64,000 nt of DNA from contig CM066983.1 of assembly GCA_033977485.1 (NCBI GenBank), forward strand, positions 66,016,010-66,080,009. Reading direction: 5' to 3'. Shown piece after piece: positions 1 through 11,327 of this stretch. Numbering within the stretch: position 1 is the stretch's first letter; each line of letters opens with the position of its first letter. Source of the DNA: Hydrangea macrophylla. Its lineage: Eukaryota; Streptophyta; Magnoliopsida; Cornales; Hydrangeaceae. The notes below the pieces were generated by a model that was not told the origin of the DNA, made no database searches, and saw nothing but the letters and a program-made list of their open reading frames with translations. The translations under genes and the position numbers were made by a program.

Positions 1-249
1 GACTGTAGTTTTCCCTTTTAAGGCTTTAAAGAAGGGGAGGCATCTATCGGAGGCTTTCGAAATGAAACGGTTTAACGCCGCCAACTTCCCATTGAAGCAC
101 TAAATGTCTCTCTTAGTTCTGGGGGATTTCATCTCCACCAAGGATTTGAATTGAATTGGGTCAGCCTCTATCCCTCTTTGAGATACTAGGAAGCCAAAAA
201 ACTTTCCTGTAGAGGCTACAAATACACATTAGCTGGATTCAGCTTCAAC

Positions 250-835
250 TTAAACTTCTGGAGAACCTTAAAAGCTTCTCTTAGATTGCCGATGTGATCC
301 TTCGCCTTTATTACTTTTCACCAGCATGTTGTCGATTTATATCTCCATTGACTTTCCAATCTGATCCTGAAACATTGCGTTGACCAACCTCTGGTACGTG
401 GCCCCTGTATTCTTTAATCCAAATGGCATGACCTTATAACAATAAAGACCCATGTTGGTTATGAAGGAAGTCATTTCCTGGTCCAAAAGGTCCATCTTTA
501 TTTGATTATACCCTGAATAGGCATCCATGAAAGACAGTAGCTCATTTCCTACCGTTGAATCCACCAATTGGTCTATCTTGGGGATGGGAAAATTGGTTTT
601 TGGGCAAGCCTTATTGAGGTCTATATAGTCTATACATACTTTCCACTTTCTTCCCTTTTTGGGTACCACCACAACATTAGCCAACCAAGCCGGATAATGT
701 ACTTCTCTGATATGCTCCGCCTCTAATAATATTTCCACCTCTGCGTTAATGATCTCATCTCATAGGCAAATGTCTGACGCTTCTGTCTCACTTGTGGGTG
801 AGATGGGTCAATAGATAGACTATGCGCGATAATCT
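250..835 (-). pseudogene. pol: Reverse transcriptase remnant of element A (5' half)
   Basis: Open frame 337-738 carries the Ty3/gypsy RT motifs: WLANVVVVPKKGRKWKVC, then IDLNKACPK, then FMDAYSGYNQI (first catalytic Asp) and MPFGLKNTGATYQ. Upstream, near 750-835, the same strand encodes the usual linker (SIDPSHPQVRQKRQ). The stop at 337-339 falls where the Tyr of the YxDD box should be, and the next residues read I-D-N, so the second catalytic Asp is also lost (position 328-339). Codons for thumb-region residues continue towards position 1. Confidence 0.87.
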
Positions 836-1289
836 GGGGTTCTATACCAACCAGGTCGTGTGCTGAACATGCGAACACTAACGTACTTTTCCTCAAGAAT
901 GAGATCAGGGAATCTCTTAGCTAGGCATCAAGGTGCGTGCCAATTTTAACCGTCCTCTAGGGGTGGAACTCACTGACTCGGATCTCTTCTATTTATTAAT
1001 CTGGTTCCAGAATCACTGGTCTCTCTATGTCCAGATCTTCCTCCACTATTGATGTCGGTTCATTCAGAGTCGTATCCTGGATTGGAAGAAGATGCAGTGA
1101 TTGCTATCTGGGATTTGATGCTTTGAGCGTTGTGCAACCGTACACTCTAGCTTCTTTCTTATCACCTCGGATGGTTACCACAGCTTCTCGGATGATCAGT
1201 TTCATGCACTGGTGGAAGGATGACTGTATTATTCCCTAAGTCATGGAGCCATTGCCTCCCCATAATAATGTTATATGGAGAGAAGGAAT

Positions 1290-1574
1290 TCAAACGTGGA
1301 ATTCGTCCAAGGTTGTGATATAGTTAGAATCTTCTCCCACGTTGATTGGTAACATCACGCGACCCTCTGGTACTTTTACCTCTCCACTTAAACCTTTCAA
1401 ATTAGATTCGGCTAGCTCTATCCTCCTTATATCAAAATCCATATTCTTCAGTGTGGACAGGAAAATCACATTGACCAAGCTCCCATTGTTAATAAGAATT
1501 CTCCTGATATCGAAATTAGATATTCTTAGAGAAACAACCAGAGTATCCTCATGTAGGAGGCTAACCCTAATCAA
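1290..1574 (-). pseudogene. Retropepsin-like protease remnant of element A
   Basis: A 94-residue open stretch matches the aspartic protease of Tat-type elements. The active-site region reads ILINNGSLVNVIF, where relatives have V-D-N-G-S-S, so the catalytic Asp is now Asn. The preceding HEDTLVVSLRI and the later GLSGEVKVPEG segments also fit the family. The enzyme would cleave the gag-pol polyprotein as a dimer. With the Asp lost, this copy should be inactive. Confidence 0.75.
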
Positions 1575-1844
1575 TTCTTGGTCGGTGAAAGTGATATGTG
1601 GTTCTATCCTAGGCTCCTTTTCAAAATTGAAAATTCATATAGGGGGATATTGAGCTTCTCGTGCAAGCCTCTTCCGAGTTCTGTTGGAATTTTATGAGTT
1701 TTTGGATCGCCCGTGTACGGCATGTATAACATTGGGTTGTTTATGCAGTTACTGGGGGATCTGTTCCCGATTCATGTGTTGTTCGAGTGTCTTGGTCGTC
1801 CCTTCTTTCATTACGCCTTCCAGATCTATCATCACGCCCTATAA

Positions 1845-3218
1845 TAAACTAACGGAGCTTTTCTCGCTTGATAAGTTCCTCAATTTCATGTTTGAGGATC
1901 TTGCACTCGTTCATAGTGTGCCCATGATCTCTGTGAAGTTTACAGTACCTTGACATGTCTCTCTTTTGGGGATCTCCCTTCAAGCGCTCTGGCCATTTGA
2001 AATCTTCCTTCCCTTTGGACTAATCCAAGATCTGGGATAGGGGCACATTGAGGGGGGCATAGAATTCCTCCCTCTTGAAATTCGGCTTTTTGAGTGGCTT
2101 GTCAAGTGACCGCTGCCTCTTTTTCTCATCCTTGGATTTCCTTTTGGGGGATTTTGGATTTATCATGTTCCTTAGCTCCTTTCTGGCCAAATTCATGTCT
2201 TCTACCAATATGTATTTGTTGGCCCATGCCAACAGCTCCGCATGGCTCTTAGGGGGCTTCTTACTGATGGACGTAAAGAAAATTGCGCGGTGGAGCCCTG
2301 CCTTTAGTGCTGAGTTGGCGAAGCCTTGATCGCATCCCTTCGTTGTATTGAGCTCAGCATTAAACCTCATACTATAATCTCTCAGACCCTCACCCTTAGC
2401 CTGGCATATAGTCAGCATGTGATCTGGTCCCTCCCTGATTTTCTTGCTGGTTAGGAACTGGTTGATAAATTTCACCCCCAGGTCAGCAAATGAAATAATT
2501 GATCTAGGCGGGAGTCTGTTAAACCACGATAGCACCGTGTCGGTGAGCGTATTTGAAAAAGTTTGGCACATCAAAGTATTACTATGGCTATACAAGGCCA
2601 TGGCTCACTGATAATGGCTCAGGTGCTTTGCAGGTCTGTCTTTCCATCGTACATGGTGAGTTTCGGAAGGGTGAACCCTTTCGGTGGAGGCTCATCTATG
2701 ATTGACGTAACGAATCGGGGCCCACCTTTCCCCAAGAGCTCTTGTAGGTCCTGCTCAGCTTTGAGTTGTAAAGCTTTAGACGTGTCTTCCTCCAGTTCGC
2801 ATTTCATTGGCTGATCCTTTGGGTCAGCTTTAGGGTGATCCGTTGGGTCGTCTTTGTGATGATCTTCAAACTCGTCAATCTGTTCTCCATTTTTTTTATA
2901 CTCATTGTTATCCCTAGCTGCTGAGCTGTGCATAGTTCTGGTAGGATGAATGTCCTCCCTGTGATCCCTAGGAGGATTGAGCTGGCTGCCCACCAATTGG
3001 GACATTGCCTGTTGTTGTTGGACCAAAGCTTGCACCGTATCTGTCAAGCTCTTGATTTGCTACATCACTAACTCCATTGCAGTCAGTTGCTGAGGAGATT
3101 GAAGTGGTGGATTTGCCTTAGTGGATGTTTTTGGAGCGATAGGGTTTAAGTTTCCTAGAAGAGGGTCCTGATCGTCCTGACGAGAGTGTCGGGATGAAGA
3201 TCTGGTAGAAACCACCAT
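1845..3218 (-). pseudogene. gag: gag polyprotein remnant of element A (capsid and zinc knuckle)
   Basis: The likely start is the ATG at 3216-3218 (MVVSTRSSS...), just inside the primer-binding region. Frame breaks: an in-frame TAG at 3060-3062, a frameshift near 2600-2620, and a TAG at 2020 where homologues commonly have Trp. The central part (2020-2601) is a typical retrotransposon gag domain with the motifs WFNRLPP, FINQFL and DYSMRFN. After 2020 the same frame continues into a short Cys/His knuckle, CKLHRDHGHTMNEC, near 1900-1950. The product would form the particle that packages element RNA. It cannot be made intact. Confidence 0.85.
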
Positions 3219-3263
3219 TGTGTAGGATAAGAGGGAAATGGAAAAAAGGAAAAAAAATGTCAT

Positions 3264-3283
3264 TTCCCACAGACAGCACCAAA
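3264..3283 (-). other. Primer-binding region of element A
   Basis: Directly after the LTR the minus strand reads TTTGGTGCTGTCTGTGGGAA. This is close to the phrase found after the LTR in Tat-type elements. I did not assign the priming tRNA. Confidence 0.5.
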
Positions 3284-3824
3284 TGATGAGATCAGATTCA
3301 AGTTGACTAGATGTCAGCAACGAACCGCGTTGCACCTGGTGGCTTCCCAAAGCTTTGTCCTACACAGAAGAAGAAAAGACCTAAGGGGATTACGTCCCTT
3401 GAGTCTCCTCCGATGACTAAGTCAGTCCAAAGTGGAGCTTGTATATGATGGAATATCATAAGGGAGAGAAATGTGTGTGTACCTTTTTCAGGCTCTTGTG
3501 TATGTATATATAGTGAGAAGTCATAACGAAAAGTGCCTCCTTCAGCTTAGTCGTCCACTCCCTTAGTGTGGGTTGGGAATCAATTTCTTCCCGTTGGGGA
3601 TGACAGTCCAAAGAGTGCCAAGTGTCCCTTACCCTAATTTAGTGGGATATTATTTCCCCATTATCAGGAATATAGGCGAGCGTTCGGTTTGGGCTCAACG
3701 ACTAGGGACTCAGTCTTGGGCAGATATTTTACTAAGGGGTCATATTTAGTATATTCATAGCACGTCTCATCTGCCACGTGTCGTGCTTTGGAGGAGTGAT
3801 GAAACGATACCGTATCATCCTACA
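3284..3824 (-). repeat. 5' LTR of element A
   Basis: The block starts with TGATGAGATC and ends with ...CCTACA on the plus strand, so the minus-strand LTR begins TGTAGG and ends CATCA, giving TG...CA termini and 541 bp. The inner end abuts the primer-binding region. The outer end was placed by eye at the TG/CA terminus. No partner LTR or target duplication can be checked because the other end is outside the window. Confidence 0.7.
3505..3513 (-). promoter_or_regulatory. LTR TATA box of element A
   Basis: The minus strand reads CTATATATAC, about 310 bp into the LTR, where a TATA box of the U3 region is expected. Transcription would start about 30 bp further along, near 3475. Confidence 0.5.
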
Positions 3825-4732
3825 TGGTATAACAATCTAATATATGAATCCATCTGACCCCCTACTTTTATGGGAATTATTCTCCAACTCAGCCTAAAAA
3901 GTCTCCATTTCAGCAAAAATTTAAATATGTGAGAGGTTACAAAATCCTGCATGGTATCCAGTGATACCAATATTTACTCATTGTAAGTTCTCCATGAGTT
4001 TATTGTTGCACTGAAATTCTGCAGATTATGGGGGATTGCAGAATGTTATAGGTTTTGATTGGATTGGGTGTTTTGGGTTCTTATCTTGTGTTATCTCTTG
4101 GATCAAGTTATAAATTTTGTTGTTAAAAAAAATGCAGTTAATTTTTAAGTTATGTAATACGAAAAACAGATCAAATGTCCGAAAAACAGATCAATAAAAT
4201 AAAAATTCGTTTTCATTTAAAAGAAAAAAGAAATTCATTTTGCCTTATTTTTTAAATCGCGTACATGGCAAATGATAAGTAAATTTAATATGCAAGAATT
4301 GAGGATAAAAACAAAAATAAAAATAAAAATAAAAATAAAAAGATGAAGAGCATGTGCAAGGCATGTGCTAGTTGTGTCTTAGCACATATCACAGGTAAAG
4401 ATGCAATCAGTATACATGCCCAAATGTCCAAAATTCTAAAAAAAAAAAAAAAGTGTATACTATTAATGTCATGTTATTTATAAGTGAAAAGTTGGTCCAA
4501 AAGAAAGATTTAAAAGGGTGAAAGCGATATCCATTTGCAAATAAGTGGGTGGTAGATAAGGTTGTGTATTAATAATTACATCTTGTCAAGAATTGTTTTC
4601 CATTGATAGTATCTTTCAAGAAAACTCTAAATTTAAAACAATTAATTATCTTGCTCGGATGAGGTGGATTTTATGGTACTCTATAAATTTCTTCATTGTT
4701 TGGTACGATGGAAATCGAGATATGAGCCTTAT
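3825..4732. other. Gene-free AT-rich stretch
   Basis: I see no coding signal, only A-runs such as (AAATAA)n near 4310-4340 and an A-run at 4440-4452. It may hold eroded repeat DNA. Confidence 0.5.
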
Positions 4733-4995
4733 TGTCTGTGCTTATGTTTATGCCATCTAGATCGTTCTGGGTAGAACTGCTTAATAGTAGAACTGTTTAT
4801 TATAGTTTGGTGTTTGGTTATTATGTTGTGGGATTGGTTAACAAAGAGATAATCTTGAAAAGCACCCCTCACCTGCTTATGGCTCAACTGCTTTTTGGAC
4901 CAGATCTGTTTATAATTTTGATGAAATTAATAGATCAATAAGTAGTTTAGGCCACCAAAACTGCTTAAAATTGACCAATAAACAATGACAAACAA
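4733..4995. mobile_element. MITE, family M1, copy 1
   Basis: A 263-bp block with imperfect terminal inverted repeats (left TTGTCTGTGCTTATG, right ...CAATGACAAACAA), flanked on both sides by CCTTAT (4727-4732 and 4996-5001). The interior closely matches a second copy at 12467-12984, including AATCTTGAAAAGCA-CCCC-CACCT and AAACTGCTTAAAAT. The superfamily is uncertain; hAT or PIF/Harbinger are possible. Confidence 0.6.
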
Positions 4996-5279
4996 CCTTA
5001 TAGTAGAATTATTTGTTTGGTATGAAAAAAGAATGAATAGAAAATGTAGGCGGCAAGAATTTGTCTTCCCCATCTACAAATCTTAATTGAATGGACGGGG
5101 GAAGTGGATAGAAAATTTTGACAAAATTATATTCTTACCCCAAAACAAATATCACAAAATATAATAAGAAGTACAATAATAAGTTTATACTTAGTTTTTT
5201 ATTATTCTTTAAAAAAGTTTCAACGACTTTTTTGAACGTATTTTTGCTTTCATTTTTGGTCCATAATTTTCCACTTTTA

Positions 5280-5450
5280 CTGGGTAACACGTGGCCCATT
5301 TCAATAGTTATATTGATAGTACATGGATAAAATGATAATAAAATAGAACACGTGTCACACCCAATTAAAGAATAAAAGAATAAATACCTATTTACAACTC
5401 AGAACACCAGCAATTTCATTTCAAGTCAAAGTCAGAGAAAAATCATGGCC
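5280..5450 (+). promoter_or_regulatory. Promoter-like fragment with two ACGTG boxes
   Basis: ACACGTGGCCC near 5286-5296 and ACACGTGTCAC near 5347-5358 are G-box/ABRE-type sites (ACGTGGC and ACGTGTC). They are followed by a leader-like stretch and by AAATCATGGCC near 5440, whose reading frame stops after five codons. This could be the leftover promoter of a lost gene or a chance cluster. No downstream gene is visible. Confidence 0.25.
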
Positions 5451-5796
5451 TTATTAATGTAGTGTGATCAACATTCTTATAACTTTTGAAATTACTTACA
5501 AAATTTTCCGAATTTTTAAAGAAATTTTGATCCACCTTTTTCTTTTCTTTTCTTTTTTTTTTTATCACACCAAGAAATGTCAAATATGTGTGCGATAATT
5601 TGTTTAACAACTTCTAATTTGCTATTAAATATTCTTTAATTACACAAGTTTTCAAATTACTGTCAACATTTACAAGCTATTTTGACTAGTTTTATATAAC
5701 AAAAGACATGTTCTATGCGGATGCTGTAATGTATGATAGTACTTTACATCAATTTATTGCAGCTCATAGCTTCATAGGGCTCGCATTCGTTGATGG

Positions 5797-6118
5797 CACT
5801 ACTAGAAAAACGGCGTATATTGGCGCTTATTTTCTGGCATTTTAAAAAATGCCTGTAATGTATGTCGTTTTGTGTTAAATATTACTAATTATTGATATTT
5901 TGTACCAACGCCGATAATTACCGACGTTTCTAAAACAGTGTTGCCAATTAACGGCATTTGTAAAATACAAACGCCATCAATCTACGACGCTTGAATAAAG
6001 TGCTGTTAATTTACGACATCACAGTGCCGGTTAAAATGTCGGCTATACATATGCTGACATTTTTTCAAACTACAGCGGCACTTTTGAAACACCCGTAAAT
6101 GTCAGTTTTCTTGCAGTG
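5797..6118. mobile_element. Non-autonomous CACTA MITE
   Basis: The 322-bp block begins CACTACTAGAAAA and ends TTTTCTTGCAGTG, the inverted ends of the En/Spm (CACTA) superfamily. Flanking trinucleotides are TGG and TGT, an imperfect 3-bp duplication. The interior is made of short inverted motifs and has no coding capacity. The full-length CACTA elements in this window have different subterminal motifs, so it belongs to another family. Confidence 0.75.
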
Positions 6119-6874
6119 TGTGCAGGGAGCAACAGATAAACAATTGATTGCCTGTAATTTTTGTCCAGGTGCATGAGGTTTTCCAACAGAAGTTTTAAGG
6201 TCGATACACATTGAAATGGTTACATAAATTTTTTTTTTCTACTTTGGCAAATTGTTCATTTCAGAATAATTTATGAATATTAAATTTTTTTTTTATAGTA
6301 GATTCCACAAAGAAGCCGTACACGTTTACAGAAGTAAGACTAAACAAGTAATAACAAAGTACACAAATTTCCAAGCAAACTGCAAAAACAACCACAATGA
6401 TCTAAAGATTAAACACTGAGGCACAGTCCGATACTGCGCGACTGAGGGCAAGCTACTAGAGGGACCTACAAAAAAGATCGTCATAAAACTCTGGAAAACA
6501 GCTAATAAATCCCATCAAAAGCTCAAATCTAATGAAAGAATATCAGAATTGATGGAGACAACTTCGAATCTGAATAAGTATACCATTAGATCATAAAGGG
6601 CAACACTGTACCAAGCCGGATCTAAGCACAGGTAGCCGAATATGCAAGGAGATCGAGAGCATGGGAATCAAAACCAAACAAAAACACAAGAACAAACCAA
6701 AACCCTCAAAGAGGAGAAATTATTCCATGTGACTACCATACTATGTGATGGTCACTGTGTTTTCTTTATTATTGGGTTCATTTGGTCTAAGGTGCATAGC
6801 CTGTAAAATTTAACTAGCTAGGTCACTAGGTCTTTTAGCCCCTTCTAAGGTCTTCATTTTTGACCAAAAAAAAG
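6119..6874. other. Unassigned non-coding stretch
   Basis: No coding region or repeat is recognised. The composition around 6300-6720 is less AT-rich and looks like decayed element or transcript sequence, but nothing specific matched. Confidence 0.4.
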
Positions 6875-7349
6875 CCCATATATAATACCTGCCGCGTTTG
6901 ATGTCAGTACCTATTTTTCATAAAATTTTAAAGAAAAATAAAATAAGTGTGATGATGTCAATTTTTGAAATGCTCTAAAAATGGAAAATTCATAGATATT
7001 TGGAGACAAATGTCTTTGAATTTTCCTTATCTAGAGAAATATCTCTAAAACCTAAAAATTCTGTTACATTTTTTTATTATTGAAAATGTCTTTGAATCCG
7101 AAAAAATGCAAAGACATTTTGGGATAAATGTCTTTGAAACCGAATAATTCAGACATATTCTATGAAAAAAATATCTTTGAAAATATCTCTGAATTTCAAA
7201 AACTCATAGACATTTTAGGAAAATAGTCACTATAAATCCATTTTTAGAGATATTTCAAGTGTTTACGTCAACTAATTTTTTTTTCTTTAAATTTATGATT
7301 TTTAAAATTTATCTTTGAGCACTGACATCAGCGCAATGTGTATAATGGG
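6875..7349. mobile_element. Fold-back element with long inverted ends
   Basis: The left end CCCATATATAATACCTGC and the sequence TGATGTCAGTACC are mirrored at the right end (TGACATCAGCGCAATG...ATAATGGG). The interior holds repeats of GACAAATGTCTTTGAA and its complement. Target duplication could not be fixed, so the superfamily is open. Confidence 0.5.
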
Positions 7350-7656
7350 AGTGGGGCAATTTCGTCAACAAAAATGAAAAATTAAGAATGAGAGACTTTA
7401 GCCAAAGAGAAAAAATAGGTGTCTTTTCTGGACTAGGGAATTCTAGGTTTGTTCTTTTGGCCTTGTTGATCCTGCAACCTCAAGGACCTTCGCCCAATTT
7501 TCCCTTAATATTGTAGGACACAGAGAATACTCAAATCGAAGTGTGAGATGATTTTTTTTTCTCAAAGAGAGGGACAAGAAATCGCTCACAAAAAGGGACA
7601 ATACCCCCTAAAGGCTCGGAGGCTCTCCCATGGCCACAAGAAGAGGGGGATTCTAA

Positions 7657-8166
7657 GAGCATTTCCAATGGTGTATGAAGATTAGGCTAATCTAAGTTAA
7701 GCTTCTATACAGATAGGAGAATTCCCACAATAGTGTAAAAGCAACGGCAAAGAGAGTGCCGGCTAGGGTGGGCCGACATTTTGTTTGCCGTTTGGTCATG
7801 TTTTAATATGGTTTTTTTTAATAAAAAATTCACTTTTCAACCAAAAAAAAAAAGGGAAGTGCCCAACCGGCATTGCCAATGTCGGTTGGGGCTTTATATT
7901 AAAAAAAAAAAAAGAAAAGAAAAGAAAACTAACAACAAAGGCTTTGTCGGCCACTCCGGGATGACATTATCTTTGCCGACTGGGCATGTAACGACATTGA
8001 CTTTGCCGTTTGGATTGTATAGTAAGTGAATTTAGCGAAATGCTAAACTTAAGTTTCACTACCATACATCTACCTAAAATCCACTACCACACACATCATT
8101 GCGTGAGTTTACAAAGTATAAAACTTGAGTTGCAATACCATATTAACACCATTGGAGATGCGCATC
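7657..8166. mobile_element. Tourist/PIF-Harbinger-like MITE
   Basis: The ends are inverted (left GAGCATTTCCAATGGTGT, right ACACCATTGGAGATGCGCATC) with TAA directly outside both ends (7654-7656 and 8167-8169), the target site of PIF/Harbinger MITEs. The 510-bp interior contains several copies of a CGGCA/TGCCG-rich motif with TTTGCCG-TTTGG-like phrases and no gene. Confidence 0.65.
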
Positions 8167-8224
8167 TAAGGGAGAAAATAAGTTTGAGAGAAAGTGGGGG
8201 AAGGGGGGTGTGTATTTTATTTTT

Positions 8225-8923
8225 GGGTAAATATCATCTAGACTTTCTGAGGCTTGCTCTAATCACACTTGGACCCCCTCACATTTCAGTAATATCAACT
8301 ACACCTCTTTAGGTTTGAAGTGCATATCACGTAGATCCCCTCCGTCAATTTACTGTTAAAAAAGTGATGGACTGACATAAATAAATACAAAAATACCCCT
8401 GAAAGTTTGGTCCTTGTGCCATTTTAGTCCCTGTAGTTTTAATTTGATCAATTTGGGCCCTGATGTTTTAAATTGAAGCAATTTGATCTAAATGTTCAAT
8501 TCTGTGAGAAAAATTGATAGAATTTACTCACATCCTATGCATTGTCACACTTTTTAAGGGAAAAAAGGAACACCACCAATCTCCCAACCCACTTATTAGT
8601 GTTATCGTGTATAACAGTGGGTAATTCTGTCAATTTTTCTTACAGAATGGGGCCTTTGGATCAAATTACTTCAATTTAAATTAAAACTGTAGGGACCAAA
8701 TTGACCCAACTGAAACTACAGGGACTAAAATGACACAAGGACCAAACTTTCAAGGGTATGTTTGTATTTATTTATGTCAGTCCGTCATTTTTTTAACGGT
8801 GCATTGACGGAGGGGGTCTAGGTGATACGCGCTTTAAACCTCAAGGGTATGTAGATGATACTACTGAAACGTGAGAGAATCTAAGCGTAATTAAAACAAA
8901 CTTCAGAAACTCGATATTTACCC
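8225..8923. mobile_element. MULE-type MITE with very long inverted repeats
   Basis: The block starts GGGTAAATATC and ends GATATTTACCC. Both arms, about 300 bp each, mirror each other (for example GGACCAAACTTTCA against TGAAAGTTTGGTCC). A 9-bp direct repeat, TTTATTTTT, sits at 8216-8224 and 8924-8932. Nine-bp duplications and long inverted repeats point to the Mutator superfamily, although the duplication is low complexity. No transposase is present, so it must be mobilised in trans. Confidence 0.7.
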
Positions 8924-8989
8924 TTTATTTTTTGGAAAAATTGGTGAAAAAGTTATTAAGATGAGCTTTATTGAGATTAACGACAACTT

Positions 8990-9496
8990 AAAATAGACAT
9001 AGGGAATAATTCCTCCCAATGCCCATAGACCAAAATACCCACATCCTCATCTTCTAACCCTAGTCAAACCTTAGCCACCATTACCACCACCCACACCACC
9101 TCTGCCCACCGCCCCCGTGACCTCCAGCGACCAGTCCAGTCACCTCCGACGACCTCCCCTTGCCTCCGGCGACCTCCCCTTGCCTCCACCACGATAGCCC
9201 CCACCATTTCTCTCTCTACAAATTGTGGGACTGAGATACATCAATCAGTATATATTTTGATTAGTTATAAAGAGAGAAAGAAAGGGGATTGGGAAAGATA
9301 TCCATACTATTTTAACTGTTTAATGAGATTAAAATCAGAGAATATTTTTAGTTGAGGACATTTAGAAATCTTTTGAGAAATTTCTGTTATATGATGAGAA
9401 ATTTCTCTTAATAGTTTGACATCATACCAAGCTTAGATCAATGGTGATTTTGCTTCTCACAAAAACACCTATGAACCACTAGGTTTTATAGTAATT
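8990..9496. other. Gene-free stretch with a C-rich segment
   Basis: 9060-9210 is CCACC/CCTCC-rich and contains two short direct copies of a GGCGACCTCCCCTTGCCTCC-like phrase. No supported reading frame crosses it. Confidence 0.35.
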
Positions 9497-9615
9497 GAAA
9501 TTTCACTTAACTTATTTCACTTAACTTAACTTATAATAAGTGAAATTTCACTCAAAATTTTCACTTAAAAAATGAAAAAAAAAAAAATTTACTTCAAAAT
9601 ATAATAAGTGAAATT
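9497..9615. repeat. Cluster of the AAGTGAAATTTCACTT palindrome
   Basis: Several whole and half copies of a palindromic motif (AAGTGAAATTTCACT, TTTCACTTAACTT) are clustered here. The same motif recurs near 35175-35690, 44060-44420 and 44780-45130. Confidence 0.55.
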
Positions 9616-9755
9616 TCTCTTACTATAAATTTTCAGATTTGCAGAAATACGAAAACAACTCGAAAGAGCTTCTATATCATTGTTGGGAAGGACGTCATAA
9701 TACATAAAATAGCTTCTATATCTCACCATATTGTAACTTCGTGAATTTCTTTAGT

Positions 9756-9757
<2 letters not shown>

Positions 9758-9791
<34 letters not shown>
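9758..9791 (+). repeat. Poly-T tract (about 34 T)
   Basis: An uninterrupted T run of roughly 34 bases. It could be the A-tail of a minus-strand retrotransposed copy, but no body of such a copy is recognised. Confidence 0.8.
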
Positions 9792-9795
<4 letters not shown>

Positions 9796-9851
9796 TGATT
9801 CAAGTTATAACATATGTTAGGATCAAGTTATAATATTTTAAAATTAAAATT

Positions 9852-10090
9852 TACTATTCTTTTCGTCTCTTTTTTTGAATCATATATTCTATTTTGGAAT
9901 GTCTCAAAATTAGTGTCCACTTTCCTAAATTGGCATACAATTTTTACTTACTTTCTAAAACTACCCTTCCTTGAAATCTATACCAAGATAAAACTAAAAA
10001 AATTATTATAACAATGAGGAGTAATTGTAAAAAGTAGGTATAAATTCTTTTTATCCCCTAATAAATTGAGTTTCTAAAAGTGAACTAAAA
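9852..10090. mobile_element. Degenerate Stowaway-like MITE copy
   Basis: The interior matches the clear copy at 10359-10599 (GAATGTCTCAAAATTAGTGTCC and AACTACCCTTCCTT-type phrases, then GTAAAAAGTAGGTATA), but the terminal CTCCCTCCGTC has decayed. It is the oldest-looking of the four copies. Confidence 0.55.
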
Positions 10091-10244
10091 AAAAAAAGAC
10101 AGAGAGAGTGATATGTACAATACATTCAAAACAACACTTCGTGACTATCAATGTAATCTTTTCATTATTATACGACTAGTGCGAGGTCCACATACTCAAA
10201 TCACAATAAAATTATATGAGCGTGAAGGTCACACGAATTAATTT

Positions 10245-10700
10245 ATCCATCAAATGATGTTATGTCGTCATTTCTTCGACGTTTAGTCATTTGTTCTCTA
10301 TTAAATGATGCTAAGTCATTTATTCAACGTTTAATCATTTGTTCTCACTAGACTAGTACTCCCTCCGTCTTATTTTATGTGTCTTCCTTTCTATTTTGGT
10401 ATGTCTTAAAATTATTGTCCATTTTCTTAAATTAGTATGTAAATTTTACTTAGTTTCCCAAATTACCCTTCCTTACAACCAATACTAAAACAAAACAATA
10501 AAGAAAGTGCAATGATTATGGGCAATTGTGAAAAGTAGGTATAGATTCTTTTTATCCTTTTAAATAGTTGAATTTCTAAAAAGAGACACATAAAATGAGT
10601 AATTGAATTTTTTTTGTTTTGCCTTTCATTTAGTCGTTTTTTTTTCTCCGTTAAATGATGTCTGTCATTTCGTCAACATTTAGTCATTTGTTGTCATTAA
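10245..10700. repeat. Short tandem repeat interrupted by a Stowaway insertion
   Basis: Copies of AAATGATG...GTCATTT...TTTAGTCATTTGTTCTC occur about every 60 bp at 10250-10350, and resume at 10640-10700 after the Stowaway copy. Confidence 0.5.
10359..10599. mobile_element. Stowaway-like MITE (Tc1/mariner type)
   Basis: Starts CTCCCTCCGTCTTATTTTATG after TA and ends ...ACATAAAATGAG before TA. The CTCCCTCCGT terminus and TA target are the Stowaway signature. It is non-coding, about 241 bp. Confidence 0.75.
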
Positions 10701-10890
10701 TAATTGAGTCTTCTTTCCTCAGCCTTTACATTTTTCGATAAACTGTATAGTGCACTTGACAAATGACTATCAGTCTATCAGTTTCAGGTCATCCAAACAA
10801 GTCAGCCCTTTTGACTTGCTGCGGACCCACTAAATAAATTTTCTCCTCTGGAGTGCAAATGTGACACTACATAGAGGAGCTTTTTTCATA

Positions 10891-11048
10891 GAGTAATTTT
10901 TTTGTGACAACTTTCATACAACTTTAGGAGGTTGTATGTGTCTATCTCGATCTCTTTTATGATGTCAGTGGACCCCCCACAGTGACACAAGAAAGAGATA
11001 GACACATCTTTTAGGAGGTTGTATGAAAGTTGTCACCAAAGAATTATC
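10891..11048. mobile_element. Hairpin MITE, family M2, copy 1
   Basis: A near-complete palindrome: left arm GTGACAACTTTCATACAAC with GTGTCTATCTC, right arm GATAGACACATC...GTTGTATGAAAGTTGTCACC. It shares arms and the central TGTGTCACTGTGGGGTC-like loop with the copy at 41901-42075. Confidence 0.65.
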
Positions 11049-11061
11049 CTTTTCCATAATG

Positions 11062-11309
11062 CTCCATCCGTCTCATTTTATGCGTCTATCTTGGTGAATC
11101 CAATTATTTAAGGAGACAAAAAGAATCTACACCTATTTTTCACCATTGACCATAATCATTACACTTTTTTTTTTTTTTTTTTTGTGTATTGATTGTAAGG
11201 AATGGTAGTTTGGAAAACTAAGTAAAATTTATATACTAATTTAGAAAAGTGGACAACAATTTTGGAACATCCAAAAAAAAAATGGACACATAAAATGGGA
11301 CAGAGGGAG
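11062..11309. mobile_element. Stowaway-like MITE
   Basis: Ends are CTCCATCCGTCTCATTTTATG and CATAAAATGGGACAGAGGGAG, followed by TA on the right. The interior (GGACAACAATTTTGGAACATCC) matches the other Stowaway copies in the window. The left TA has been lost. Confidence 0.75.
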
Positions 11310-11327
11310 TAAATGGATTTTTTTTTT

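Larger units (their letters stand above)
1..3824 (-). mobile_element. Ty3/gypsy (Tat-like) LTR retrotransposon A, cut by the window edge
   Basis: Read on the minus strand, the order is LTR, primer-binding region, gag with a zinc knuckle, protease, then the first half of reverse transcriptase, which runs off the left edge. RNase H, integrase and the 3' LTR are outside the window. The phrase after the LTR (minus TTTGGTGCTGTCTGTGGGAA) resembles the junction I know from Tat-lineage elements, and the gag and pol fragments fit that lineage. Stops and frameshifts in gag and pol show the copy is dead. Lineage is inferred from resemblance, not from a tree. Confidence 0.88.
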
